DNA of 64,000 nt from Acetobacter fallax (GTDB taxonomy: Bacteria; Pseudomonadota; Alphaproteobacteria; Acetobacterales; Acetobacteraceae), in the NCBI RefSeq assembly GCF_011516735.1, contig NZ_WOSX01000006.1:82179-146178 (forward strand). Direction: 5' to 3'. Under the pieces are notes generated by a model. It was given only the letters and a program-made list of their open reading frames with translations, made no database searches and had not been told where the DNA came from. Positions 18,441-28,421 of this stretch are shown piece after piece. Position 1 is the first letter of the stretch, and each line of letters starts with the position of its first letter. The position numbers were made by a program, and so were the translations under genes.

Positions 18441-20849
18441 ATGGAGCGGCTGTTTACATTCCTCCTGAGTGAGCAGCATGCGGTGTCACATTTCACGGTG
18501 ACAGCGCTGGCGTTCCTCTGTGGTACGCTTGCTATACAATGTCTCGCAGCCACCAGATTCAAAACGAACATACAGATCGTTCTTTTCGGAATCGCAATTA
18601 CAACAGGCAACCTCGTATCGTTTTTTGATACGCTATGGTCGAGTTATCCTTATTTATTGTGGCATATTCCGCTGGTGACGACGGCGATCGCCGCCATTGT
18701 TGTGTTCATTGCGGCCTGTATCTCAGCCTATTTTTATCTTTGCCCGCGCCGAACCATAAAAACCGTCATTCTGGCAGGCTGCGTTCTGGCATTCGGGTTG
18801 TCGTTTTCCGCGTTCACGATACTGGTTTCAATCGTAAAACCGTTTGTTCTGGCATACGATCTTTCTGCAGTTCTGAGTATCATGGTCCTTGGATCGACGC
18901 TGTGTGGTTTTGCATTCTGGGAACTCGGCAGTTTAGCCGCGATCCGCCCACGACTGTTCGCCAGCATTCTGCTCGCCCTGACACTGACGGTCCTTCCTCT
19001 GGGATCAATGGGATCTGTACTGCCCTTTGGTGAATGGATGACAGTCATCCAGACACCGGACAGCGCGTCGTTTTCACCGATTGGTGTCATCGCCCTGTCA
19101 GAATTCATCGCGATTATCTTCCTTGTTGGCATCGCATCGCTTCTTGATATCCGTGTTGCAGTCGCTCAGCAGAAAGAGGGAGATCGCATCAGGCACCTCG
19201 CGGATGGCACGTTTGAAGGTCTGCTTATCTGTCGTGGCTCAGAAATCATTGACGCCAATCAGCGTATTCAGGAAATGACTGGTCTGGACCTGACAACGCT
19301 CAAGCACAGAGCAATGCCAGATCTGTTTGTCAGCCCACCTTCTGAACGGACCCTGTCCGGCAGAGAAGCCGGCTCGTCGGATATTTTTGCACCGGAACAA
19401 CTTGAACTGGTCGGACCGGGAATGCGACGGATTCCGGTGGAAGTGCTGTCCCGGGACATGCCTTACGTTGACGGGCAGTCAGCAGCGGTGCTCGCGGTGC
19501 GCGACATCACGGAACGCAAGGCAGCGGAAGAACATATCCGCTATCTGGCATTGCATGATTCGCTCACATCCCTGCCCAACAGGCGCGGCCTGGAAATGGT
19601 GCTTGCCCAGATCGTCGAGAACTCCCGTCAGACCGGCTCGGAGTCAGCAGTCCTCGGTCTGGATCTGGATGGTTTCAAAGCCGTCAATGATACACTGGGA
19701 CATTATGCAGGAGATCTGCTTCTTAAAGAAGTTGCCGCACGGTTTCAGAAGCAGCTGAGAGATTCGGATTATCTCGCGCGACTGGGTGGTGATGAGTTTG
19801 TTATCATTCTCCGTAATATCAGTTCGAAAGATGATGCCGTAAAACTCGCGAAACGTCTGATTTCATGTCTCTGGCAGCCGTTTAAACTAAGCGGTCACGA
19901 TGCTTATGTTGGCGTGAGTATCGGTATTGCCGTAAGCCCCCGTGACGGCGACACCGCACAGATGCTTCTGAAATCGTCTGATATCGCAATGTATCAGGCA
20001 AAATTACATGGCAAAGGACAGGTTTGCGAGTTCGCGGCGGGAATGGATGCGGATCTGCGCGAAAGGCATGACCTGGAGCTCGATCTGCGTCGCGCCCTGA
20101 GCCGTGGGGAACTGAAGATTCATTATCAGCCCCTGTTCGACAGCTCTGGAAAACTAACAGCTTTTGAGGCGCTGGCCCGCTGGCCACATCCGGAAAGAGG
20201 GATGATCCCACCAGACCGGTTCATCCCGCTGGCTGAGGAAACAGGACTGATCGTTCCTCTTGGCGAGTGGGTTTTGCGAACGGCCTGCAAGGTCGCATCA
20301 ACCTGGCGCTCTGACATCAGTATTGCGGTCAATCTGTCACCGACCCAGTTCCAGCGTGTCGATCTTGTGGAAACAGTCAGTGCAGTTCTAAAAGAAACAG
20401 GACTTGAACCCTGGAGACTTGAACTGGAAGTCACCGAAAGTCTTCTCATGGAAGATACCGCGAAGGCACTGGCGCTTGTCACCAGCCTGCGTGAGCGCGG
20501 AGTGCGTGTGGCGCTTGATGATTTCGGAACAGGATATTCCAGTCTTGCTTATCTCCATAACTTCCCGTTCGATAAAGTAAAAGTTGACAGAACGTTTATC
20601 AACAAGATCACAAATGACCCGAATGCATGGACCATTGTCGAATCGATTATTGTCATGAGCCATAAACTCAAGCTTCGTGTGACTGCGGAAGGAATCGAAA
20701 CCGGCGCTCAGCTCTCATTGCTGAAGGGGCATGGCTGCGATGAAATGCAGGGCTTCCTGCTGGGCCGTCCGATGCCCGAAACAGAAGCATCGCTGCTGGC
20801 AGGAGAAAAACAGACAGGCCGAAAAATGCACGAAATACTCAGAACGTAA
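18441..20849 (+). CDS. Membrane PAS-GGDEF-EAL c-di-GMP protein, second copy
   Basis: 802 residues. About seven hydrophobic segments (residues 15-235) without recognisable MHYT motifs, a PAS-like region (about 250-365) ending VLAVRDITERKAAEE, GGDEF domain with intact RLGGDEFVII (about 449) and EAL domain with intact FEALARW (about 576), LELEVTES and DDFGTGYSSLAYL. Both catalytic sites look functional. It follows its paralogue in the same direction after 580 bases. The sensory half has diverged far more than the catalytic half, suggesting a different signal. Confidence 0.9.
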   Translation: MERLFTFLLSEQHAVSHFTVTALAFLCGTLAIQCLAATRFKTNIQIVLFGIAITTGNLVSFFDTLWSSYPYLLWHIPLVTTAIAAIVVFIAACISAYFYLCPRRTIKTVILAGCVLAFGLSFSAFTILVSIVKPFVLAYDLSAVLSIMVLGSTLCGFAFWELGSLAAIRPRLFASILLALTLTVLPLGSMGSVLPFGEWMTVIQTPDSASFSPIGVIALSEFIAIIFLVGIASLLDIRVAVAQQKEGDRIRHLADGTFEGLLICRGSEIIDANQRIQEMTGLDLTTLKHRAMPDLFVSPPSERTLSGREAGSSDIFAPEQLELVGPGMRRIPVEVLSRDMPYVDGQSAAVLAVRDITERKAAEEHIRYLALHDSLTSLPNRRGLEMVLAQIVENSRQTGSESAVLGLDLDGFKAVNDTLGHYAGDLLLKEVAARFQKQLRDSDYLARLGGDEFVIILRNISSKDDAVKLAKRLISCLWQPFKLSGHDAYVGVSIGIAVSPRDGDTAQMLLKSSDIAMYQAKLHGKGQVCEFAAGMDADLRERHDLELDLRRALSRGELKIHYQPLFDSSGKLTAFEALARWPHPERGMIPPDRFIPLAEETGLIVPLGEWVLRTACKVASTWRSDISIAVNLSPTQFQRVDLVETVSAVLKETGLEPWRLELEVTESLLMEDTAKALALVTSLRERGVRVALDDFGTGYSSLAYLHNFPFDKVKVDRTFINKITNDPNAWTIVESIIVMSHKLKLRVTAEGIETGAQLSLLKGHGCDEMQGFLLGRPMPETEASLLAGEKQTGRKMHEILRT

Positions 20850-20884
20850 AGCATCGACGCACACTCTTCCGGCTGAACAGACCT

Positions 20885-21970
20885 TTACTGGCCGGAAAGA
20901 AGATAAAGTACATCCGTTCCCTGTCTCAGGGTCGTTCTGTCATGCAGAGTAATTCCATGCCTTTTCTCCGTAACCCGATCACGCCACGCCCGAAAGTCTC
21001 CCAGGTGCCCGGCCGAGATAAGAGCCCGTCTGCCATCGGAAACATCAGAGCCAGGTTCCTGCGGAATAACGGTTGCGCATAGGCTTTCGCGCAGGGTTCT
21101 CAGGTTTTTCGTGGATGCCGAAAGCGTCGGCCCACCATCAAAGATGTCGATATACCCATCATACACGAACCCTTCGCCCTCCAGTATTTTTCGGGCCGGA
21201 ACTGCGAGATCATGAGTGCGCCCGATCGACGCGCGCGCAGCCTCGGGAAGCAGATCGATATAAATCGGATAACGTGGCATCAGATCAGCAATGAACTGAT
21301 TCCCATGAAGCGCATTATAGTGATCGGCTTCAGCGAAATCCCGTCCAAAAAAAATCCGTCCGACCGCATTCCAGAATGGCGGACCTTCCGCACTGACGTA
21401 ACCACGCAGGTCCGCAATCACCCGATCCGCAAACCGCTCGCGATGCCGCGCGATAAACAGATAACGACTACGGGCAAGCAGTGAACCGAGGCCCCCCGTC
21501 CGATAGTCAGGATGCAGAAACAGCCCCCCGACTTCAGACGCCCCGTCGAAATCGTTTACGAGATGAAGCAGGCGCGTGGAAAAGGTCCGTCCCAGCTCCC
21601 GTGATACATGCGTGTGCGTCGCGATTTTATAACTGTAAAACGGCCACGGCGTGCCAATACGAGAAAAAATACAGGCAGAACCGGCGATCATGCCATTCTG
21701 CCCGTTTTCCAGAACAAGCAGATAAAGCTCATTTTCCGGTGTCTCAATGTCGCACGCAAGCGACGCCGCTGACCAGTCCAGACGCTTTTTCAGTGCCGCC
21801 CGGTCATAAGGCAGATTAAGAAGGCCTCCCCCTGTATGCGCCGCCAGAGAGTATAGCTGCTCCAGATCATCCGACCGCGCCAGTCGCACGGTCCACGGAT
21901 CGGTTTTGCGTTCACTATGACTCGATACGGCGTCGTCCATCGCTCCCGAACCGGCGGAAACCCTGTTCAT
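20885..21970 (-). CDS. astA: Arginine N-succinyltransferase
   Basis: 361 residues. VRLARSDDLEQLYSLA, GLLNLPYD, CIFSRIGTPWPFYSYKI, GGLFLHPDYRTGGLGSLLAR, the conserved PPFWNAVGRIFFGRDFAEAD and PRYPIYIDLLP identify AstA, which succinylates arginine in the first step of the AST pathway. Its ATG overlaps the astB stop as ATGA, which fixes the start at MNRVSAG and implies coupled translation. Confidence 0.95.
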   Translation of the reverse strand: MNRVSAGSGAMDDAVSSHSERKTDPWTVRLARSDDLEQLYSLAAHTGGGLLNLPYDRAALKKRLDWSAASLACDIETPENELYLLVLENGQNGMIAGSACIFSRIGTPWPFYSYKIATHTHVSRELGRTFSTRLLHLVNDFDGASEVGGLFLHPDYRTGGLGSLLARSRYLFIARHRERFADRVIADLRGYVSAEGPPFWNAVGRIFFGRDFAEADHYNALHGNQFIADLMPRYPIYIDLLPEAARASIGRTHDLAVPARKILEGEGFVYDGYIDIFDGGPTLSASTKNLRTLRESLCATVIPQEPGSDVSDGRRALISAGHLGDFRAWRDRVTEKRHGITLHDRTTLRQGTDVLYLLSGQ

Positions 21971-23250
21971 CGCTCCGTAAATCCCAGAAAATCCAGCAAT
22001 GCCAGTCGCGCATTGCGGCAGTCCTCCCAAAGATCCGCATGCCCCGGATCATCAGGGCCAATGCGCTCAGGCCAGCGATCATCAATCAGAGCCGCAAGCC
22101 CATCAAGCCGCGCCTCATCAGGCAAAAAGCGCTGATCGAGAGCCGCTTCCGCTGCCTCATCAACCACAACACGCAGACGCAGACACGCCGGACCTCCGCC
22201 ATTCTGCATCGACTCCCTCAGATTCAGGCTCTCAACCCGGCGGATCGGTCCATTCCCTGAAACCGTCGCATCCAGCCACTCCGCCACAGCAGCACGTTTC
22301 CGACATTCATCCGGAACAATCAGCACCATCCCGCCCTCAGGCAGCGTCACAAGCTGAGCATTGAACAGATAACTGCTGATCGCATCCTCAAGACTCACCC
22401 GCGCCGCCGGAACCTCAAGAATTGTCGCCTCCGGCACATGCCGCAGAATAGCGTCGTAAACCATGCCCTGATCGGCAAAAGCCTGCTCATGAACAAGCAG
22501 AACCGATTCATTGGCAACCGCCACCACATCGTTATGAAACGCACCCGCCTGTATCGCGGCGTCACTCTGACGCGCCAGCAGCGTGCGCGCCGGATCAAGG
22601 CCATGCCGACGCGCAATCGCAGCACTGGCCACGCGGGACTGCCGGGCCGGAAAGCCACCCGGCTGCGTCTCGCCATAAACGAAAATTTCCAGACCCGGAG
22701 CACCATGACGGGAACAGAGCCGCATCGCGTTTGCCGCCCCCTCATCGCCAGTACCCGACGGCAACGCCGGATGAAGCGCGAAATGGTCCGTGTCGGCAAA
22801 AAGCTGGCCCAGTTGCCGGGTCGTTTCCGGCGCCTCAATGCTCCGATGCAACATGCCGGACAGATTGGCCACCGACAGATGACAGCGCCCATCCTCGGTG
22901 TCCGGCGCCGGAGACACCGTGGCAGCATTGGCCGTCCACATCGGAGACGCAGACATCGCCGTCCGCAGCAGACCAGGTTCGTTGCGCCAGGCCGCCGCAC
23001 AGACCGCATCGTCCGATCCCGTGAACCCGAACTGCCGAAGCCACCCGGTCAGAGGACGCTCATGCGGCAGCAGAATCCCCTGGCGAAGTCCGAGTTCCAT
23101 CATGCGGCGCATTTTCGCCAGCCCCTGAAGCGCCGCCGTCCGGGGACGGGACACCTGGCCCGCATGGGTGGAGGAGGCCCGGTTCCCGAAGGACAGCCCC
23201 CCATAATTGTGACTGGGTCCGACCAGACCATCGAAGTTGATTTCGCGCAT
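21967..23250 (-). CDS. astB: N-succinylarginine dihydrolase
   Basis: 427 residues. [20 protein letters not shown] at the N terminus, [38 protein letters not shown] (catalytic His) and [15 protein letters not shown] (catalytic Cys). Converts succinylarginine to succinylornithine, CO2 and ammonia. GGAGG six bases upstream supports MREINFD. astC, astD and astE are not in the window, so later steps would have to be encoded elsewhere. Divergent from hisB across a 194-base gap. Confidence 0.96.
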   Translation of the reverse strand: MREINFDGLVGPSHNYGGLSFGNRASSTHAGQVSRPRTAALQGLAKMRRMMELGLRQGILLPHERPLTGWLRQFGFTGSDDAVCAAAWRNEPGLLRTAMSASPMWTANAATVSPAPDTEDGRCHLSVANLSGMLHRSIEAPETTRQLGQLFADTDHFALHPALPSGTGDEGAANAMRLCSRHGAPGLEIFVYGETQPGGFPARQSRVASAAIARRHGLDPARTLLARQSDAAIQAGAFHNDVVAVANESVLLVHEQAFADQGMVYDAILRHVPEATILEVPAARVSLEDAISSYLFNAQLVTLPEGGMVLIVPDECRKRAAVAEWLDATVSGNGPIRRVESLNLRESMQNGGGPACLRLRVVVDEAAEAALDQRFLPDEARLDGLAALIDDRWPERIGPDDPGHADLWEDCRNARLALLDFLGFTER

Positions 23251-23444
23251 GGGCGGCCTCCGGCTGCGGCCGCCACAGAGGCGACACGGATCTCCTGCGG
23301 AGCACCTCATACAGGAGAGCGAGCCCCGACGCACGACAGCACATGCCAAAACAGGACAGTCCCGCTCACCCAAAACTGTTTCACCGGCACGAATTAAGCG
23401 TCAGCCAATGGCATTGGCGCCAGTCATCCTGTAAAAGTCACGGC

Positions 23445-24041
23445 ATGAACGAACCGCGCATCGCCTCACTGCAACGGGTCACTGGCGAGACCGATATCAG
23501 CGTCACCGTCAATCTCGACGGAACCGGAACCGCGTCCATCGACACGGGCATCGGTTTCTTCGATCATATGCTGACGGCCCTCGCAAAGCACGGCATGCTC
23601 GATCTCGATATCGTCGCAAAAGGCGATCTGCATATCGATTTCCACCACACCGTCGAAGATACAGGCATCGCCCTCGGCCAGGCCATCGCCCGCGCGCTCG
23701 GCGACAAGCGCGGCGTGCGCCGGTTCGGCTCCGCCCTGGTGCCGCTCGACGAGGCACTCGCCGAGGTGGTGGTCGATCTTTCAGGCCGGCCATTCTTCGC
23801 CTGGTCCGTCACATTCCCGGCCTCCACGGTCGGAGAAGTCGACACCGAACTGTTCGAGGAATTCTTCCGCGCCTTCGCCATGGCCGCGATGATGACCCTC
23901 CACGTCACACAAAAAACCGGACGCAACTGCCACCATATCGCCGAAAGCGCGTTCAAGGCGACAGCACGCGCCCTTCGCATGGCCGTGGAGCACGATCCCC
24001 GGGCCGCCGGTGCGATCCCGTCAACCAAGGGGGTTCTGTGA
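23445..24041 (+). CDS. hisB: Imidazoleglycerol-phosphate dehydratase (monofunctional)
   Basis: 198 residues. The two manganese-binding motifs [16 protein letters not shown] and [17 protein letters not shown] are intact, plus [13 protein letters not shown]. Sixth step of histidine synthesis. First gene of an operon whose members overlap at their ends; the next gene starts with GTG overlapping this stop (GTGA). Confidence 0.97.
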   Translation: MNEPRIASLQRVTGETDISVTVNLDGTGTASIDTGIGFFDHMLTALAKHGMLDLDIVAKGDLHIDFHHTVEDTGIALGQAIARALGDKRGVRRFGSALVPLDEALAEVVVDLSGRPFFAWSVTFPASTVGEVDTELFEEFFRAFAMAAMMTLHVTQKTGRNCHHIAESAFKATARALRMAVEHDPRAAGAIPSTKGVL

Positions 24042-24490
24042 AGATTTATTCTGTCTGGCTGCCCGGTCCCGGCACCCCCCGACGGAGACAAAATGACGGA
24101 CTGCCAGTGCTGATCCCCCAGCACACCGGCTGGCTCGTGCTGTTTTTTGGCGGCCTCGGATTCATTGTCCTGGGCGCCCGCATCGTCGGCCTGCTGGCCA
24201 TTGCGGCCCTGCTCCTGGTGCTCGCAGGCCTGACCGATACCTGGCTCTGGCTGCCAGTCTTTCTGACCGGCCGGCTGGGGCTCGCCATCTTCCGCGCCGA
24301 ACTGGTCGAATGGGACATGCGCCTGCACGGCTTCACGCAGGACGGCGTCGTCGCCGGCGCAAACGCCGCTTCCGCCCTGCTGCGTTATATGGACCAGACC
24401 AGCCGAAACGGCAGTACCCGCTCCATACCATCCGCAGGCAACAACGCCGTGCCAGACCCGTTCGCGATCGCCGCCGGAGCCAGGCTGTGA
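24038..24490 (+). CDS. DUF2628-like membrane protein within the his operon
   Basis: 150 residues: [10 protein letters not shown], then two or three hydrophobic helices (about 32-80, [20 protein letters not shown] and [19 protein letters not shown]), then [26 protein letters not shown]. The pattern (short MKIY start, helices, R-x-E-L...GF) fits the DUF2628 family. It starts GTG overlapping the hisB stop, and its own stop overlaps the hisH GTG. Role in histidine synthesis unknown; the position may be historical. Confidence 0.82.
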   Translation: MKIYSVWLPGPGTPRRRQNDGLPVLIPQHTGWLVLFFGGLGFIVLGARIVGLLAIAALLLVLAGLTDTWLWLPVFLTGRLGLAIFRAELVEWDMRLHGFTQDGVVAGANAASALLRYMDQTSRNGSTRSIPSAGNNAVPDPFAIAAGARL

Positions 24491-25176
24491 GCGACACGTC
24501 AGTGCATAATGCCGAACCCACGCAGTCAGTCGTCGTCATCGATTATGACGGCGGCAATCTGGCCTCCGCCGCGCGGGCGCTGATGCGCGCGGCCGAACTG
24601 ACGAGCCTCCCCGTCTCCGTCACCATCACGAACGAACCCGCCGCCGTCCTCGCCGCCGACCGCATCGTGCTGCCGGGGCAGGGCGCCTTCGCCGACTGCG
24701 CGCGCGGCCTCGACGCCGTCCCCGGTCTGCGCGAAGCCATCGACACAGCCGTCGCCGGCGGCACGCCGTTTCTCGGCATCTGTGTCGGCATGCAGCTGAT
24801 GGCCGAACGCGGCCTGGAACACGGCACAACCCCCGGTTTCGGATGGGTCAGAGGGGAAATCGCACCAATGGAAGCCCCCGGCCTCCGCCTGCCACAGATG
24901 GGATGGAACGAACTCGTCTTCTCCCGCCCGCACCCGCTGACGGAAGGGCTGGGCGCGCACCCGCACGGCTATTTCGTTCACTCCTATGCCCTCTCCGGCG
25001 CCAGCCCCGACGAACTGATCGCCACAACAGAGTATGGCGGCGCGGTTCCGGCCATCGTGGCAAAAGGCAACCGGGCCGGCACTCAGTTCCACGTCGAAAA
25101 GAGTCAAACCGTCGGTCTGCGTATCCTGGCGAACTTCCTGCGCTGGACGCCCGACGAAAACGGGATGCGCCTGTGA
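24487..25176 (+). CDS. hisH: Imidazole glycerol phosphate synthase, glutaminase subunit HisH
   Basis: 229 residues, class I glutamine amidotransferase. VVVIDYDGGNLASA, oxyanion-strand region VLPGQGAFADC, nucleophile in FLGICVGMQLMAE, and the His/Glu pair in GTQFHVEKSQ. It supplies ammonia to HisF. GTG start overlaps the preceding stop; its stop overlaps the next GTG. Confidence 0.97.
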   Translation: MSDTSVHNAEPTQSVVVIDYDGGNLASAARALMRAAELTSLPVSVTITNEPAAVLAADRIVLPGQGAFADCARGLDAVPGLREAIDTAVAGGTPFLGICVGMQLMAERGLEHGTTPGFGWVRGEIAPMEAPGLRLPQMGWNELVFSRPHPLTEGLGAHPHGYFVHSYALSGASPDELIATTEYGGAVPAIVAKGNRAGTQFHVEKSQTVGLRILANFLRWTPDENGMRL

Positions 25177-26531
25177 TCATGCCCGACGCAAAAAACGCCG
25201 ATCACCTCACCGCCGAACGTGTGCAGTCTCTCACCGAAGATGATCTCCACGCGCTGTGCGAGGCAACCGATGCCGCCATCCTCGACGGCGGCGGTTTCGG
25301 ATGGGTCAGACCACAGGGCCACATGGCGCTGGAACGGTATTTCCGCGGCGTCATGCTCGTGCCCGAACGATCCCTCTTCGTCGTGCGACAGAATGACACC
25401 ATCGTCGGATCGGCGCAGCTCGTCCGTCCGCCGCGCAACAACGAAGCCCAGGCCATGAGCGCCAGCCTGATGCACTTCAATGTCGCGCCCTATGCCCGCC
25501 GCCTCGGCCTCGGACGCCTGCTGCTCGACGAGATCCTGCAATGCGCACGCGCCATGGGCTACCAGTTCCTTAATCTTGATGTCCGCGAGAGCCAGGATGC
25601 AGCAATCGCCCTGTTCCGAAGCACAGGCTTCGAACTCTGGGGCCACCATCCCGCCTATGCCTTCGTCGATGGCTGCGTCCGTCGCGGCCTTTATTTTGTC
25701 AAACGCCTGCAGGATCAGAGCCGCATCACCCATTGCGCGGCAGACATCCGATCTGACACTGGAAACCCCGACTCCATGACCGAATCCCGGACTTCACGGT
25801 CCCTGACCCTCTATCCCGCCATCGACCTCAAGGACGGCGCCTGTGTCCGCCTCCGTCGCGGCGAAATGGACGACGCCACAGTCTATTCAAACGACCCCGG
25901 CGCCCAGGCCCGCGCCTGGTGCGAAGCCGGATTCCACCGCCTCCACGTCGTCGATCTCAATGGCGCCTTCGCCGGACGGTCCGCCAATACCGACGCTGTC
26001 CGCAGCATCGTCGCCAACGCGACAGTGCCGGTCCAGCTCGGCGGCGGCCTGCGTGACATGGAAGGCATCGCCGCCTGGCTCGAAGCCGGCGTCACCCGAA
26101 TCATCCTCGGCTCCGTCGCCGTGAAAAACCCCGAACTCGTCCGCGAGGCCTGCCGCGCATTTCCCGGTCGCATCGTCGCCGGCATCGACGCCCGACAGGG
26201 CCACGTCGCCACAGAAGGCTGGGCCGAAATCTCCGACATGCAGGCCACCGAACTCGGCCTGCGCATGCAGGACGCCGGCGTGGCCGCGATCATCTTCACC
26301 GAAATCACCCGTGACGGCATGCTCGAAGGCCTTGATCTCGAACAGACTGCCCAGCTCGCCGAAACCGTGTCCGTCCCCGTCATCGCCAGCGGCGGAGTTG
26401 GCTCTCTTGACCACCTCCTCGCCCTGAAACGCATCGCCGATACCACGCCCGGTATCGAAGGCGTCGTCGTCGGACGCGCACTTTATGACGGCCGGATTTC
26501 TCCGGTCGACGCGCTCAGGGTGCTCGCCTGA
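25173..26531 (+). CDS. GNAT N-acetyltransferase domain in one open frame with HisA
   Basis: Residues 1 to about 185 are a GNAT acetyltransferase: [41 protein letters not shown] (acetyl-CoA loop R-x-x-G-x-G), [22 protein letters not shown] and [19 protein letters not shown]. No stop follows: the frame runs through about 15 linker residues ([17 protein letters not shown]) into the Met of HisA. It starts GTG overlapping hisH (or ATG at 25179). Either a bifunctional 452-residue protein or a GNAT whose stop was lost, with HisA also made from its own ATG at 25776. The acceptor substrate is unknown. Confidence 0.75.
   Translation: MIMPDAKNADHLTAERVQSLTEDDLHALCEATDAAILDGGGFGWVRPQGHMALERYFRGVMLVPERSLFVVRQNDTIVGSAQLVRPPRNNEAQAMSASLMHFNVAPYARRLGLGRLLLDEILQCARAMGYQFLNLDVRESQDAAIALFRSTGFELWGHHPAYAFVDGCVRRGLYFVKRLQDQSRITHCAADIRSDTGNPDSMTESRTSRSLTLYPAIDLKDGACVRLRRGEMDDATVYSNDPGAQARAWCEAGFHRLHVVDLNGAFAGRSANTDAVRSIVANATVPVQLGGGLRDMEGIAAWLEAGVTRIILGSVAVKNPELVREACRAFPGRIVAGIDARQGHVATEGWAEISDMQATELGLRMQDAGVAAIIFTEITRDGMLEGLDLEQTAQLAETVSVPVIASGGVGSLDHLLALKRIADTTPGIEGVVVGRALYDGRISPVDALRVLA
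25776..26531 (+). CDS. hisA: Phosphoribosylformimino-5-aminoimidazole carboxamide ribotide isomerase
   Basis: 251 residues from the internal ATG ([20 protein letters not shown]). TIM barrel with the first catalytic Asp in [71 protein letters not shown] and [12 protein letters not shown]. Fourth step of histidine synthesis. GGAAA about 10 bases upstream could serve internal initiation, but the frame is continuous with the GNAT domain. Its stop overlaps the hisF ATG (TGATG). Confidence 0.95.
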   Translation: MTESRTSRSLTLYPAIDLKDGACVRLRRGEMDDATVYSNDPGAQARAWCEAGFHRLHVVDLNGAFAGRSANTDAVRSIVANATVPVQLGGGLRDMEGIAAWLEAGVTRIILGSVAVKNPELVREACRAFPGRIVAGIDARQGHVATEGWAEISDMQATELGLRMQDAGVAAIIFTEITRDGMLEGLDLEQTAQLAETVSVPVIASGGVGSLDHLLALKRIADTTPGIEGVVVGRALYDGRISPVDALRVLA

Positions 26532-27292
26532 TGCTGAAGCTCCGGGTCATCCCGTGTCTGGACGTGAAAAACGGCCGCGTCGTCAAAGGCGTCAACTTCG
26601 TCTCCCTGCGCGACGCCGGCGATCCCGTCGAGCAGGCCGCGATCTATGACGCCGCCGGAGCCGATGAACTCACCTTCCTCGACATCACCGCCAGCCACGA
26701 AAACCGTGACACCATCCTGGACGTCGTCAGCCGCACCGCCGAACGGATCTTCCTGCCCCTGACCGTCGGCGGCGGCGTCCGCACAACCGCCGATATGCGC
26801 CGCCTGCTGCTCGCCGGCGCCGATAAATGCGCGATGAATTCCGCCGCCGTGAGCCGGCCCGAACTGGTCAGCGAAGCCGCAAATAAATTCGGCAGCCAGT
26901 GCGTCGTCGTCGGCGTCGACGCCCGCTCCAATGGCAAAGGCGGCTGGGAAGTCTTCACCCATGGCGGCCGCACCCCGACAGGACTCGATGTGCTCGACTG
27001 GTGCCGCAACGTCGCGGCCCGCGGTGCCGGAGAAATCCTTCTCACGTCCATGGATCGCGACGGAACCCGCTCCGGCTTCGATCTCGACCTGCTCCGCGCC
27101 GTTAACGCCGCCGTCCGCCTGCCCGTCGTCGCTTCCGGCGGCGTCGGCACGCTGGAACACTTCGTCGAAGGTGCCCGCGCCGGCGCGACTGGCCTTCTCG
27201 CCGCCAGCGTGTTTCACTTCGGCCAGTTTACCGTGCCGGAGGTCAAACAGGCTCTGGCCGCCGCCGGCCTGCCGGTTCGCCCGAACCCCTGA
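26531..27292 (+). CDS. hisF: Imidazole glycerol phosphate synthase, cyclase subunit HisF
   Basis: 253 residues. [17 protein letters not shown] (first catalytic Asp), [42 protein letters not shown] (second catalytic Asp), [17 protein letters not shown] and [13 protein letters not shown]. Forms IGP and AICAR with ammonia from HisH. Overlaps hisA by one base. Confidence 0.98.
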   Translation: MLKLRVIPCLDVKNGRVVKGVNFVSLRDAGDPVEQAAIYDAAGADELTFLDITASHENRDTILDVVSRTAERIFLPLTVGGGVRTTADMRRLLLAGADKCAMNSAAVSRPELVSEAANKFGSQCVVVGVDARSNGKGGWEVFTHGGRTPTGLDVLDWCRNVAARGAGEILLTSMDRDGTRSGFDLDLLRAVNAAVRLPVVASGGVGTLEHFVEGARAGATGLLAASVFHFGQFTVPEVKQALAAAGLPVRPNP

Positions 27293-27323
27293 TTTTCTCT
27301 CCTGCTTCTTGACCGGATAAGCC

Positions 27324-27863
27324 ATGCCCAGGACACCCACGAAAAAGACCTCTTCCGGAACGCCGGAGAAAAAATCCCTCCGCACAGCCGTCGAAAAGCC
27401 CGTCACCGGCAAACCCGCTCGCGGTAAAACAGCCGAAAAATCGAAAAAAACCGCCAAAGCCGCAGCCCGGAAGCAGACAGAAAAAAAGAGCACATCACCT
27501 CTTCCGGTCCTGCCCGTGCCTGAAGACATCACCGTGGACGCCTCGGTTCTCGATCGTCTCTTCGATGTCGTCACCAGCCGCCGTGGCACCGATCCCTCCA
27601 TCAGCCACTCCGCCCGCCTCCTGTCCCGTGGCACCGGCAAGATCGCGCAGAAATTCGGCGAGGAAGCCGTCGAATGTCTCATCGAAGCCGTCGCCGGGCG
27701 TCAGCATGAACTCGTCGGTGAAAGCGCCGACGTGCTCTATCATCTCATCGTTCTGTGGGTCGATGCAGGCGTCACCCCGGCACAGGTCTGGGCCGAACTG
27801 GACCGCCGGGAAGGCACAAGCGGCATCGCTGAAAAGGCATCCCGCCCAGGCAGCAAGCGCTGA
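27324..27863 (+). CDS. hisE: Phosphoribosyl-ATP pyrophosphatase with Lys-rich N-terminal extension
   Basis: 179 residues; HisE proper is residues about 70-179: [36 protein letters not shown] and [18 protein letters not shown]. Residues 1 to about 65 are Lys/Thr/Pro-rich and low in complexity ([28 protein letters not shown]), unlike the about 105-residue HisE of most bacteria. The extension may be disordered and bind nucleic acid or phosphate compounds, but this is inferred. Second step of histidine synthesis, last gene of the operon. An internal start near residue 70 is not obvious. Confidence 0.93.
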   Translation: MPRTPTKKTSSGTPEKKSLRTAVEKPVTGKPARGKTAEKSKKTAKAAARKQTEKKSTSPLPVLPVPEDITVDASVLDRLFDVVTSRRGTDPSISHSARLLSRGTGKIAQKFGEEAVECLIEAVAGRQHELVGESADVLYHLIVLWVDAGVTPAQVWAELDRREGTSGIAEKASRPGSKR

Positions 27864-27907
27864 GAAAAGCGTTTGTCTGAGCAGGAAATTTTAAGGAGGG
27901 GAGGGGA

Positions 27908-28020
27908 GTCCGGGCTCTGCCCGGGTCCGGCAGGGAGCGTGGCTTCCTGCGCCCTGATTTGTTAAACTAAAGGTTTGCAAAGGTCCGCGACCTTTGCCGG
28001 GTTTCAGGGCAGAGCCCTGA
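27908..28020 (+). repeat. Palindromic intergenic repeat, copy 3 (core only)
   Basis: Forward core: CCGGGCTCTGCCCGGGTCC hairpin, CAGGGAGC/..TTCCTG, CCTGATTTGTTAAACTAAA, TTTGCAAAGGTCCGCGACCT hairpin, TTTGCCGGGTTTCAGGGC and AGAGCCCTGAGAA. Terminal repeats are absent. It lies between hisE and the HIT gene, where the hairpins could attenuate or terminate transcription. Confidence 0.75.
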
Positions 28021-28043
28021 GAAAAAACACGCAGGAGCATATC

Positions 28044-28421
28044 ATGGCAGTCAGCGGCATCGGCGCATACGACCCCGACAACATCTTTGCAAAAATCCTG
28101 CGCGGCGAAATTCCCTGCAAAAAAGTCTACGAAAACGAATGGGCTCTCGCCTTTAACGACATCGGCCCCAAAGCCCCCGTCCATGTCCTCATCATCCCCA
28201 AAGGCCCCTACGTCTCCTTCGTGGACTTCAGCGCCCGCGCCTCAGACGATGAAATCACCGGCTTCACCCGAGCCGTCGGCCACGTCGCCACCACCCTCGG
28301 CCTCAACGAACCCGGCTACCGTCTCATCGGCAACGTCGGCCCGGATTCCGGCCAGGAAGTCCCCCACTTCCACGTCCATCTCCTCGGCGGCCACCCTCTC
28401 GGCGCTCTGGTCTCGCCATAA
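28044..28421 (+). CDS. HIT-family (histidine triad) nucleotide-binding protein
   Basis: 125 residues. NIFAKILRGEIPCKKVYEN, APVHVLIIPKGPYVSF and the catalytic triad QEVPHFHVHLLGGHPLG (H-x-H-x-H). HinT-type proteins hydrolyse nucleoside phosphoramidates. GCAGGAG seven bases before the ATG sets the start. Confidence 0.95.
   Translation: MAVSGIGAYDPDNIFAKILRGEIPCKKVYENEWALAFNDIGPKAPVHVLIIPKGPYVSFVDFSARASDDEITGFTRAVGHVATTLGLNEPGYRLIGNVGPDSGQEVPHFHVHLLGGHPLGALVSP

Noticed and set aside
26483..27682. 399-codon minus-strand frame opposite hisF and hisE
   Set aside because: Mirror of two clear genes; low-complexity translation, no RBS and no family motifs.
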